Shown one piece after another: positions 36,701-44,462 of a stretch of 44,462 bases of DNA; the first letter of the stretch is position 1; each line of letters starts with the position of its first letter. The position numbers and the translations under genes are program-made. Source of the DNA: Priapulus caudatus (Eukaryota; Priapulida; Priapulimorpha; Priapulimorphida; Priapulidae); NCBI RefSeq assembly GCF_000485595.1, contig NW_014577080.1:523475-567936 (forward strand), read 5' to 3'. Below the pieces are notes generated by a model, which had not been told where the DNA came from, ran no database searches, and saw only the letters and a program-made list of their open reading frames with translations.

Positions 36701-39700
36701 ACGCATGTACAGACAATAATCTTTTTCCTCTGCGTCACTGTGCGCATGGGCACATACCCATGACCATCTGCGTAATTGTTGTACCTGAATGTCGATGCTT
36801 TTGATTTCCTACCTGCTTGCATACGGATTAGCTTAGTAGTGCCCTAATGTTTGCTTTTTTCATGTTTTTTTTCTTTATTTATTATTTCGCTTGCTTTCGA
36901 TTACAGACTGAATCTTTAATTCCTTGTAACACCGTGGTTTTGGCGTTATACATATTTTTTTCTCGTCTCCATGCGAAACGTAGTTCAACTAAATTGATTT
37001 TTTCATGCCGGTCGTGCGGTCTACTTTGATGCTTCTCCGTTCTGGGCGTAAACGTTTGGCAGCATGTTCGCAGAGTTGGTTTTTTTTCTCGGCATATAAA
37101 CTTCATAATTGGCAACGATAGAGAGAACTGAAGCGCGGCAGTAACACAGGTTACACTGATATGTTATACTGCGACCAACACTGGCATCCTTTTGATGTTG
37201 ATATCCTGGTTTGTCAGATTCGATACAGGGTAAATATACCTGGCTTTAATGCTCTCCTTATTGCGTGTAAAAGATATCGAGTGAAACTTTGAATCGATCT
37301 GGTGCGAGTGAGTATTCATACATGCAGTACTCGCAATTACTGTTGCTGTCATCCCAGCAACGCATTACTGCACGATCCACTGCATATACAGAAATACTGC
37401 GTGGATTAAAAACCTCGTCTTTTTTTATCGTACATCGTAATCTAAATATGAAAAAGTTACGCCGTCTTCGCAACGACCGACGCAATGAGTATTTGACAAA
37501 ATGCATAGATATCATGTTTGCTCAGTGAACAACATCCTCGATGGACGAGTGGGTAGTTTTCTGATATCTCGCTCGCGAAAGAATTTGCGATATACTTGTA
37601 ATATAATAACATTGGGTTGAAAATCACTTCACATTTGCGAAAGCGTATTCAAATTCACTAACATCGCTTATATGATGCTACCCACTCTCGGCGCGCGTTC
37701 GTTTGCTCGCCACAATTATCGGGCCTCACTGTTAAAATTAAAGTTAGCAGAAGGCTAGCTGGGCGGTGGTTGCACGCACTAGCCGCGAGAGAATGCGAGC
37801 AATCATCGTAACACGAGCAGGCGAACCCGGCTGGTTTAGTGCGTTCAAATGGAGTAATCTGCCTTCAGCACACCACGATGAAGTACGTGCTAGCGCACTT
37901 CTTTTTAGCACACAAAACGTATAGCGTGTTGGATATGTCTTCATGCAAACTTCCGTGTCTATGAAAAGGGCTCAACGGAGTATACACAGTACTGCGCACG
38001 ACGGCTGCACGCGACGAAGGCTTACGCAATTCATTTTGACAATAAACGTTTTCTAAATTAACTGCGGTACAACATTACGTAATGAACTTACTGTCGGAGG
38101 CGAGAGGATCGTGCGTAAAGCTCTTCCGCTAAATTGGTCGTTTTAATCCGAATGCTGGAAGTGTTACTGCGTTGGAACTACGTTATATGTTACGCTTGTT
38201 TATCTCGTTACAGAGGTATTGCCTCCGCCTCCGACTACAACGACAGAATTGCCGTCGACAGCACCGAAAGCAGGTGGCACCAAGGGTCGGGAACATAGGA
38301 AAGACAGAAATAAGGACAGGAAAGGTATGTCGACAACGCGATTCACGTCTGCAGGTGTTACGGGCACAACATTGATACAATTATTTTGAGATATACGGTC
38401 ACCGTGCAGACCTTGTACATAAACTTCACGATTTCAACACGTTTTTAAGAAACGTGCTCACAGATATCGTTTGCGTTTTGCTTGCTATTGTAATAAAATA
38501 TGTTGACATTTATGGCGGCATTTTTACCCTTCAAATGATACAGCTAACGAGAATTGTTAAACGACATATCGAATACGGTCATATCCAATCGAGCTATTGT
38601 TTGTCTCAACACGCACCTGTCCGCCGTCTTTGCGCCAATGTAATATTATATGTACGTTATATTTATATATATATAGCGTTCACTGAACAACATATTATGT
38701 TAACACAACAAAATGATTGCCACCGTTCACATGCCACCTGTAACGTGTTATGTGGACTACGGATTCGCATCGTTATTGTAATAGCATATCGGCATATCAT
38801 GTGTCGGCAATACGAAATGCCACATCACGGTACCATTAGTGCCGTTAGTATCCATACCTAGCATCTAAAGGCCTATATAAATTCTCGGTACGTTCAAGCA
38901 TAATACACAGAACTATCACCGTCGATATTCCACTCTCGCCAATAAAGTTAACAGCCTACGGCAAGTGCCAACGTTCAGTACACTGTATTTTCAAGTGTTA
39001 AGTCCATGGTGGGCCTTTTGGGCATTACTGCATTGTAGGAAGCTGAGAGTATAGGTTTAATATAATTTTGGGACGATGGAAAATATGTTGGCTGCTGGTT
39101 TTTGCGGATTTAGCGTGTATTATGAAAACATTTTCGCGGAAGTAGAAATCTGTTTAGAATCTGTGATCGTTAGATTTTCCTGCTAAATACTATTACAAAT
39201 TACTTGATTGCATTCGTTAGAATATATCAATTTGTTATTTTGTTTAAGTTTAAGTTTATTTAAGTTGATAGTTTTTCCCCAACTATTTGTATTTTACATG
39301 CATTTACTTCTGTACACGATATAAGAATTATGTTTATTTTCCCATGCAGGTTTAATTTCTAAGCAGAATCATACTTGTTATCAGTAGTAGGATTTGTTTG
39401 TTGCTATTGTTTACTATAAATTGGTGTCGTTGTTTATTTTGATACAGTTAACACAAATGCTTTTTTACGATAATATTTGCATTTTAATTTACGACATAGG
39501 CAAATAGCTTGTTTATAAAGCAGTTACATTGCCCGATATCCCACATGAAGTTAAACCTGTGTGTGGAGTCACTTCGATATATCGGCCACCCGTTAATAGT
39601 GCTTTTCCTAGCAGAAAAAATGTGCTATAAAGCTGATGTATTATGGTATAGACACCTTTCCTATTGGGAAACGTCCCCCTCTACATTACGCACGGGCAAT

Positions 39701-40225
39701 AACAGGCCCACTCCCCATGCGCATGCGCAATGCGCCCCGCTCGACACGCCCATGACAATGAGCAATAAAGAAGGGGTGAGATTGGAATAAGGGGGAGGTC
39801 TGCCATACTATACCGGCCGCACACGAAAGCTAACTGCTGAGCAAACGAACTGGTCGTTAGTACGAACGAACGAGTTAGTCGTCAGGCGGTTTGCTCAATA
39901 GTTAGCTCTTTTGTGCGGCGCGATAGTTCATGGAACGCGTGTGTTGGATATCTTTGAACGCGAAATGTCATGGATCCGGGCCTGCAAGCAAATATAGATG
40001 TCCAGCAACATGCATGTATAAAGAGCTTTGGTGCATAAATTAGTCTCTTGCTCATAAGTCAAAAGTTAAACATTGCGTAACACATGCATCATGTAAAAAA
40101 CACATTTACATGTGTAGCCATTACAATGTAAATCATGTGGAAACGATGTGAATCTACCGCTATATAATTATATATAGAAGCCACTGTAAAACAACAAATG
40201 GGTTTAAAACAAATTTTAATTGGTC

Positions 40226-40281
<56 letters not shown>

Positions 40282-40282
40282 A

Positions 40283-40320
<38 letters not shown>

Positions 40321-40357
40321 TGAGAGAGAAGATATATAGCATATGCATATATTATTA

Positions 40358-40397
<40 letters not shown>

Positions 40398-42122
40398 TTT
40401 GGCTGTATATAACCCTTCAAGTACATCGATATTACACAATTGAGCTGTTAAATCCGTGCATGAGGACTTTTTAAACTGAATATGGTGGGTAAGTTACTTA
40501 ATGAAGGGTCTGCCCACTAAATTACCACAAGCAAAGAAGAGCAGTCGAATATTATGTCCTGTAATATCGGTTTAATATACAAATAAAAGAGAAAACAGAA
40601 CTATATGTGGCAAATCGCTTGCAACTACATAGTTCTACTTTCTAACGCATATACCGTACGCAAGAAATCCTTCGTGGTCGAGAAGAAGTAATAACGTTCA
40701 AAATCATTAGCAATGAGCAGAAGGCGGTGGAGGTAGTCTTTATAATACATAGCCAAATAACAGCAGATATAACCCAGTTAATGAAATGACATCGGCTCTA
40801 ATTTACGTTCAATGCATTATTACCTGACTTTTGCGAACGATATCAAATTTCTTGACAGGTGATAATGAAGATGTTGATAGCGAAGACATGGTGCAAAATA
40901 CAGATTTATTTTCTTCGATTTCGCAAGATGGCCGCACCGCCAAAGGTAAATGAACAATTTCGTTGCCAGCCAGCTGTCCTTGTGATACGTTGTGAACACT
41001 TTTGTTATCTCGCACTAGCTGAAGATTCCTGGTTTTTTTTCGGGTAACTGAGAAAATGATAGCGTACCCTAAAAACATACAATGCTTTGACGTCAGATTT
41101 GATTATCTTGTAGATGGACGTATAACATATTAAGTGTTGCACTTTACATCGGATGTGAATAATGTACAAAAACATAGTTATACAGTACGCTCGCACGAGG
41201 ACAAGTTAGTCGTTATATATCAATATAAGTTGAACCACCTTTAAGTTTCGATCGTCGAAAAAGTTAATCAAGCGAGGCAAGTCGATGTGTCTCCATCGAG
41301 TCGAAAATTTCGAAGAATGTTGCACTTATTCTTCCGCAGCCATCGCGATTTCTGTAAAAAAAATACCGTGAAAAGCACAAGCATTCCATTCAATTAGCTC
41401 AGCTTGATACACGAAGACACTCGCGCATCTCCCTCGAATACCAACGATGTCATTAGTTCGCGCCAGTAAATTTAATTCACACTTCTCGGGGGATGATTTC
41501 GGCTTGCGATTGTTGCTTGTGTTAGCCAAACCGAATCTGCAAGTGATTATATTAGTTCTCACTTCTGCCTTCTCGCGGAGGCTTTGCGTAGATGGTAAAT
41601 AATAATTAGGCACAGGACGAAAAATTCTGTTGGGATTGGTTTGAGTGCCGTTTGGACTGTTTGGATGATGTATAAAGAATTTTATTGTCTCCATAACAGC
41701 GATGGAAGCGCAATATAAAGCTCGAAAATCTATTTGGGAAATTGGTTTTAATGGTTTGTGATGTTTTACGCTTAAATTCCATTACAGATGACGCATCAGC
41801 AAATGACCAGACGAAAACCCCTATTCACGTCAATGAATCTAAGGATAAAGGTATGTTTTTTCATCGCGTTTAATTTGCCTCGCATTAGCATATCTCGGGC
41901 AACGAGCACGTCTATCTATATACGTACACTAAGCACGCTCACTCTCCAAACTAATTTCGGGCCGGCATCCTTGCTATCGGTGTGCGAACAAGCTTATTCT
42001 CCGGTTCTTTCCCGGATCTTTTATACGATGTCGTGACCGTTTTTTTCCGCGTTGCTCATTAATTCTAATACGTCATCGTAGGCATAACCCCCCGCAGTAC
42101 CGCACCTGACGCGTGGTACTAA
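30613..42122 (+). CDS. Lachesin/IgLON-like immunoglobulin-domain gene, 3' part (span)
   Basis: Spliced gene whose recognised exons are 30613-30768, 32724-32852, 33405-33584, 35246-35365, 38214-38324, 40859-40945, 41788-41850 and, tentatively, 42082-42122. All introns are GT-AG and all fall in phase 1, the usual pattern for Ig-superfamily genes. The product shows Ig domain 2 (TMEC, ITWRR, DAGSYNC) and Ig domain 3 (TMKC, QWFKDN, DTGEYSC), three N-glycosylation sequons (two NVT, one NIT) and a PT-rich then charged tail. Lachesin/Amalgam relatives are extracellular neuronal adhesion proteins, GPI-anchored or secreted. No signal peptide, Ig1 or anchor sequence is visible, so the model is 5'-incomplete and its membrane status is open. 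Family membership is firm; the exact orthologue is not. Confidence 0.85.
30769..32723 (+). other. Intron within Ig domain 2
   Basis: About 1.95 kb with a GTGAGT start and a CTTTCTCTCGC-type pyrimidine run before CAG. It is collinear with about 16672-18895 in version A. No other feature was recognised. Confidence 0.8.
32724..32852 (+). CDS. Exon: Ig domain 2, second half
   Basis: Reads [18 protein letters not shown], then [18 protein letters not shown], then SIMLRVQ. It carries the DxGxYxC motif with the second Cys of the Ig2 disulphide and the CIASNxVPP signature typical of Lachesin/DIP-type domains. It is 129 nt, phase 1 at both ends, with donor T|GTAAG. The short C-to-F region ([12 protein letters not shown] joined to AVSAGGK) is compatible with the Lachesin length. 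A damaged duplicate is at 18896-19051. Confidence 0.88.
32853..33404 (+). other. Intron between Ig2 and Ig3
   Basis: About 550 bases with a GTAAG start and a CCGTAG end. It is collinear with about 19052-19757 in version A. It includes GCGC-rich patches; nothing else was recognised. Confidence 0.8.
33405..33584 (+). CDS. Exon: Ig domain 3, first half
   Basis: With the T carried over it reads [18 protein letters not shown], then [13 protein letters not shown], then [11 protein letters not shown] and [13 protein letters not shown]. The RNVTMKC Cys, the HTEAYP segment and the QWFKDN Trp match Ig3 of Lachesin-type proteins. NVT is a third N-glycosylation sequon. The exon is 180 nt, phase 1 at both ends, with donor GTACAG. 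The joined IMLRVQ-YSPSI linker reads naturally, which supports the splice choice. A damaged duplicate is at 19758-19955. Confidence 0.88.
33585..35245 (+). other. Intron within Ig domain 3
   Basis: About 1.66 kb ending in the acceptor ATGCTTCGCAG. It is collinear with version A up to about 35150, where A ends at the N run. From here rightwards the sequence occurs only once in the window. Confidence 0.8.
35246..35365 (+). CDS. Exon: Ig domain 3, second half
   Basis: Reads [18 protein letters not shown], then [18 protein letters not shown] and IDID. DTGEYSC supplies the second Cys of Ig3, and [14 protein letters not shown] is the typical G-strand ending. It is 120 nt, phase 1 at both ends, with donor GTATAT. 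This is the first exon with no damaged duplicate in the window, because version A is cut off at the gap before it. Confidence 0.9.
35376..35494. repeat. TACA microsatellite with associated short motif
   Basis: An ATAGTTATAAGC...ACCTGCAATACAGGC segment (about 35389-35423) followed by a pure (TACA)n run to about 35494. A closely related segment flanks the TACA run at 36180-36270. Confidence 0.85.
35497..35665. repeat. 24-bp minisatellite, about 6.5 units
   Basis: Tandem units of 24 bp, consensus GGGAGGATGAGGAGGGGAAG plus ACGG, begin at 35497, 35521, 35545, 35569, 35593 and 35617, with a degenerate partial unit from 35641. The array is purine-only apart from T and C in a few positions. The period is a multiple of three, so every frame stays open across it; antisense Pro/Ser-rich frames here are a by-product. 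Confidence 0.9.
36140..36270. repeat. Compound (AAAT)n-(TACA)n microsatellite with shared motif
   Basis: AAATAAAT units (about 36140-36177) pass directly into (TACA)n (to about 36229), followed by ATATAGTTATGTACCTGCAATGCATGC-type sequence (split here only by description), related to the segment at 35389-35423. GTGC/ACGT units follow to about 36370. Confidence 0.85.
36421..36690. repeat. Pyrimidine-rich and AGAC-rich low-complexity sequence
   Basis: A C-homopolymer (36422-36431) and CA run are followed by about 150 bases of CT-rich sequence. An AGAC/AAAC tetranucleotide patch lies at about 36655-36690. Nothing coding is supported. Confidence 0.75.
38214..38324 (+). CDS. Exon: Pro/Thr-rich linker and basic tail segment
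   Basis: With the carried-over G it reads [18 protein letters not shown], then [19 protein letters not shown]. The acceptor is GTTACAG and the donor GTATGT. It is 111 nt, phase 1 at both ends, matching the upstream and downstream exons exactly. The Pro/Thr-rich start resembles an extracellular stalk likely to carry O-glycans; the second half is strongly basic. No hydrophobic run is present. The exon is called from frame, splice sites and continuity, not from recognised homology. Confidence 0.75.
39718..39729. promoter_or_regulatory. Candidate NRF-1/Ewg-type site
   Basis: TGCGCATGCGCA is a perfect 12-bp palindrome and fits the consensus of the NRF-1 family (erect wing in insects). It lies in a short CpG-containing patch (about 39680-39760) inside an AT-rich intron. 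An internal promoter or enhancer is possible but is inference from one motif. Confidence 0.3.
39807..39927. mobile_element. Fold-back/MITE-like element, about 120 bp
   Basis: Imperfect inverted repeat. The left arm 39807-39846 (ending TAACTGCTGAGCAAAC) pairs with the right arm 39889-39927 (starting GTTTGCTCAATAGTTA), with a handful of mismatches and indels around a 42-base centre. The outer ends are ACTAT and ATAGT. It has no coding capacity. The size and structure fit a small miniature inverted-repeat element, but no target-site duplication is clear and no family was recognised. Confidence 0.65.
40229..40395. repeat. (AT)n-(AG)n-(AT)n compound microsatellite
   Basis: An (AT)n run from about 40229 to 40281, an (AG)n run with small breaks to about 40330, and a second (AT)n run at about 40359-40395. 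Confidence 0.93.
40859..40945 (+). CDS. Exon: acidic tail segment
   Basis: Reads (G)[17 protein letters not shown] then [11 protein letters not shown]. The acceptor is CTTGACAG and the donor GTAAAT. It is 87 nt, phase 1 at both ends, so it could be included or skipped without changing frame. It follows the basic segment with a strongly acidic one. No domain was recognised, and there is no transmembrane or GPI-type hydrophobic stretch. Confidence 0.65.
40946..41787 (+). other. Intron within tail region
   Basis: About 840 bases with a GTAAAT start and an ATTCCATTACAG end. An antisense frame of 122 codons (41326-41694) is open, but no family resemblance was seen. Confidence 0.7.
41788..41850 (+). 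CDS. Exon: hydrophilic tail segment
   Basis: With the carried-over G it reads [20 protein letters not shown] then K. The acceptor is TTCCATTACAG and the donor GTATGT. It is 63 nt, phase 1 at both ends. It contains one potential NES sequon. It is called from splice sites and frame continuity only. Confidence 0.6.
42082..42122 (+). CDS. Tentative terminal exon with stop codon
   Basis: The acceptor CGTCATCGTAG, with an upstream TTCTAAT branch-like site, joins in phase 1 to give [13 protein letters not shown] and a TAA stop at 42120-42122. A second acceptor, CCCGCAG ending at 42097, is also in a usable phase; it would give [18 protein letters not shown] and a TGA stop at 42172-42174. Neither ending is hydrophobic. 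The choice cannot be made from this sequence, and a further downstream exon outside the window is also possible. Confidence 0.4.
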
Positions 42123-42869
42123 TTACCGTCGCGTGATGAACGAGACGGATAATGTGAAGATGATGAAAACATGATCCATTCCGCGTTACCTCTCCGCTGA
42201 ACCTCAGCGATGATGAATCATACTGACATGTAGTCCTGCGCGTCATACAATGACAAGTGTCAATTCTATTCCAGCGACTGTCGGGAATAAGGCATCGTTC
42301 GCCCACCGCTGCTCGGTCGTACTGAGACTGTTCTGCTGCGCCGTCATAGTTTTCCTGTCGTCGCTGTGGGATGAGCTGACCTAGGTAGAGTGTATAGTAT
42401 CGCTGTCTCCGAGCCCTCCACAAACCCCGTAGCTGTCGTCGGAGTGCTTAAGAATCGCGTGTCGTCGTGTGGGGGACATTGTCGTGCGTGTCAGTCATTG
42501 GTGAAGTAGGTCGTGGGGGATATATTAGAGAAACTGAAAAATCGCGCTACTAAACTGCATGCGCATCCATATACGGGCGCATTGCTTTTGAAGATAAAAT
42601 GCGAATTTCTGAACGCGAAGCATTGCGAATTATCGGTTGTATTGGAAGACGATTGCGTCGGTAGCGACGTGGGCGGTCTAAATCAGCAAATGTTCGGGTT
42701 CGGTCGGAGAGAACGCAGCATCCCATCGATGTGAAGCACGGCACCACGCTAGCATCGTTATTGAAATCATGCAGGTCAAATCAAATCAGAGAGAACGATT
42801 TTTCTCTACAGTGTAACGATCGGCAGTAGAACTAAGAAATGTATTCGCCGCTTGATAGAGCTAGTTTAG

Positions 42870-42875
42870 AATAAA
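42870..42875 (+). promoter_or_regulatory. Proximal AATAAA polyadenylation signal
   Basis: AATAAA within TTTAGAATAAAGTGCGGGG, about 750 bases after the candidate stop. It could define a short 3' UTR isoform lacking the Pumilio motifs. Confidence 0.4.
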
Positions 42876-42933
42876 GTGCGGGGGGTCGACGCTGTAAATC
42901 TGAACGGAAAATAACTCAAGTCTAGTTAAATTT

Positions 42934-42941
42934 TGTATATA
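42934..42941 (+). promoter_or_regulatory. Pumilio response element TGTATATA
   Basis: Exact match to the TGTANATA core bound by PUF-family proteins. It lies between the proximal and distal poly(A) signals. Confidence 0.4.
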
Positions 42942-43727
42942 GTTATCGTGTATGTAAATGGCAATTGTATCCTGCATTAATGTCATCTAGTTGAGTCTCC
43001 GAGTGGCACTATGTATAGCTCTTTAATGAATCCTATCTTAATGCGGTGATTTCATAACAGACGAGCGATTATAGGTATTTTATACTTTCAAACTGCACAT
43101 CTTTGTAACAATGTATATCAGAGAAATAATGCCAAAGCTGCTTTACCTGTATTTTGTATACATATATAACTGATACATGAAACGTAGTTATTCCGTAAGA
43201 TATAGAGGCATCTGTGGGTAACGTACATAAACAATCTGTTAACGCTCGTAGACAAGCTACGGTTCAACGTTCGAAAATACGACGAAATGCTAAGACATCT
43301 ATTGTGGCTTTTCTTTTACATGACTCTCGTTAGGAAGATGCTCGGTATTCAGTCGTTGCTTGTGAATTTTTGATTGACATTTGCTTCAGTCTGACCGATG
43401 CATGTAGCCAGAATGTTATCGAGCGTAACTAACTTCTGATGACGATTCTAAATAACACAAATTTGCGAGCAATAAATCATAACTCACGACGTCTCCATAT
43501 TGCGCTATCAGTCGATGTACGGCCGGAGACAAATTGCCTTCGATTAACAATATCCTCAACCGCGTATCTCATTTCTGCATAATCGATAAATAATTCTTAA
43601 CTCCGATAGCTTGTTATGATTGTATTGAATCGTCGTAAAAACAGTGACATATGTTTCAACTTAAGGCTAGTATGTGTCTGAATACTGTGGAGTATCTGTA
43701 TTTGAGTTTAAAGATCAATACCACAAA

Positions 43728-43735
43728 TGTAAATA
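43728..43735 (+). promoter_or_regulatory. Pumilio response element TGTAAATA
   Basis: Exact match to the PUF core, about 40 bases before the distal poly(A) signal. Confidence 0.4.
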
Positions 43736-43769
43736 TTTGTAATCTCATACTGTTGGCTTGAAAATATTT

Positions 43770-43779
43770 TGTAAATAAA
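43770..43779 (+). promoter_or_regulatory. Pumilio element overlapping distal AATAAA
   Basis: TGTAAATA (43770-43777) overlaps the AATAAA signal at 43774-43779. The overlap would let a PUF protein and the cleavage machinery compete; that consequence is inference. Confidence 0.4.
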
Positions 43780-43800
43780 ATCTTTTGTATAACATAATTT

Positions 43801-44301
43801 TTCCGTGATTTGTATTGCATTATGAAGGCTCGAGAAATACTCAAAATGCATTAGCTCTTGTCAGACCGATAGAAAGTTGGTAAATAAAATTTCACGCAAG
43901 CTTGTTGAGAATCAGAAGATGTAGACTAGACGAACGAAGCATTACACGACGAATTATGCTTATATGGCATTATTAAACAAAACTAATTTAAAATTTCGGC
44001 ACGGTAGAGTAGTGATGCTTCAAATGATATTCAGACATAGCGTACAGACAAACGTACAGAATCACCATACTTCAACATGTCTGCTTTGACTGTCCGCGCC
44101 GGTGCATTTATCCATATTATTCATAACATCGAGGGAAATGGTTATTAAGTCTATTATGGTAATTACTCGGTACACGTCATAGTTCTCTCGTTTGCAAGAC
44201 ATTATTCTCCTTGAAGAGTATGAACCCTGCGATGAAAGCCCCAATCGACCACCCGTACACCGACAAGTATGTATTAAAGATACTCTAATATAAACACATG
44301 A
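43801..44301. other. Sequence downstream of the gene
   Basis: About 500 bases of AT-rich sequence. Another AATAAA occurs at 43883-43888, possibly a third polyadenylation signal. No gene was recognised. Confidence 0.4.
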
Positions 44302-44462
44302 GTGAAGTATTACGGTCGTGCTAGCGTGATGTAAGTGTTAGGGTTGTACTAGCGTGGTGGGAGTGTTACAGACGTGCTAGCGTGGTGGAAGTGTTACAGA
44401 CGTGCTAGCGTGATGGAAGTGTTACGGTCGTACTAGCGTGATGGAAGTGTTACGGTCGTACT
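44302..44462. repeat. 28-bp tandem repeat running off the window
   Basis: Five complete 28-bp units start at 44318, 44346, 44374, 44402 and 44430, each reading like GTGCTAGCGTGATGGAAGTG plus TTACGGTC. A degenerate half unit precedes them from about 44302 and a partial unit is cut by the window edge. Units differ at a few positions (GTGC/GTAC, GATG/GGTG, ACGGTC/ACAGAC), as expected of a minisatellite. Confidence 0.95.

Larger units (their letters stand above)
35366..38213 (+). other. Large repeat-containing intron after Ig3
   Basis: About 2.85 kb between the Ig3 exon and the first tail exon. It begins with TACA repeats and holds the 24-bp minisatellite, an AAAT/TACA compound microsatellite, and pyrimidine-rich and AGAC-rich stretches. 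Otherwise it is unremarkable AT-rich sequence. The acceptor is TATCTCGTTACAG. Confidence 0.8.
38325..40858 (+). other. Intron with microsatellites and a fold-back element
   Basis: About 2.5 kb, AT-rich, starting GTATGT and ending CTTGACAG. It contains the 12-bp palindrome TGCGCATGCGCA (39718-39729), the fold-back element at 39807-39927 and AT/AG microsatellites at 40229-40395. Open frames of up to 135 codons in the first half resemble no known family. Confidence 0.75.
42123..43800 (+). other. Probable 3' UTR
   Basis: AT-rich sequence after the candidate stops, with no convincing further exon. It contains three Pumilio-type octamers and AATAAA signals at 42870-42875 and 43774-43779. A GT-rich region soon after the second signal makes a poly(A) site near 43795 plausible. 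If the terminal exon is wrong, part of this would be intron. Confidence 0.45.

Noticed and set aside
41326-41694. Antisense 122-codon open frame in an intron
   Set aside because: No family resemblance, no evident promoter or poly(A) signal; length is within chance for a window of this size.

Overview
This window looks like a draft assembly of an invertebrate animal nuclear genome, probably an arthropod. It shows spliced exons with GT/AG introns, kilobases of simple repeats and no bacterial gene organisation. Species cannot be fixed from the sequence. The only protein-coding gene I can support is the 3' part of a plus-strand immunoglobulin-superfamily gene of the Lachesin/Amalgam/IgLON class. 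Its exons run from 30613 to about 42122 and all join in phase 1. They encode Ig domain 2 (two exons), Ig domain 3 (two exons) and a long tail with no hydrophobic segment (three exons plus a doubtful terminal exon). A likely 3' UTR follows, with three Pumilio-type motifs and polyadenylation signals. The signal peptide and Ig domain 1 are not seen in the window.

Layout: 1-7840 is non-coding sequence broken by (CT)n, a 1-kb GT-rich tract, (AT)n and (CA)n tracts. 7865-10480 is a 2.6-kb segment (called S1) that recurs at 23669-26350. Each copy of S1 leads into long (TACA)n arrays (10480-13460 and 26350-27650). Sequence after the arrays exists in three imperfect versions: A (13579-21861), B (22535-23666) and C (27799 to about 35150). 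A run of exactly 25 N (21862-21886) ends version A and is followed by more (TACA)n.

Version C carries the intact exons. Version A carries the same exons with the splice-site surroundings mostly kept, but the reading frames are broken by scattered small insertions, and A is about 13% longer than the matching part of C. This pattern fits gap filling with uncorrected long reads across a (TACA)n array better than true pseudogenes, although a real tandem duplication is not excluded.

From 35366 to the end is apparently unduplicated: large introns with a 24-bp minisatellite, microsatellites, a fold-back element of about 120 bp (39807-39927), the 3' UTR, and a 28-bp tandem repeat running off the right edge. 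I found no sign of a new enzymatic or defence system. The most useful results are the probable misassembly, the Lachesin-like gene model with its unusual tail, and two candidate non-autonomous DNA elements.
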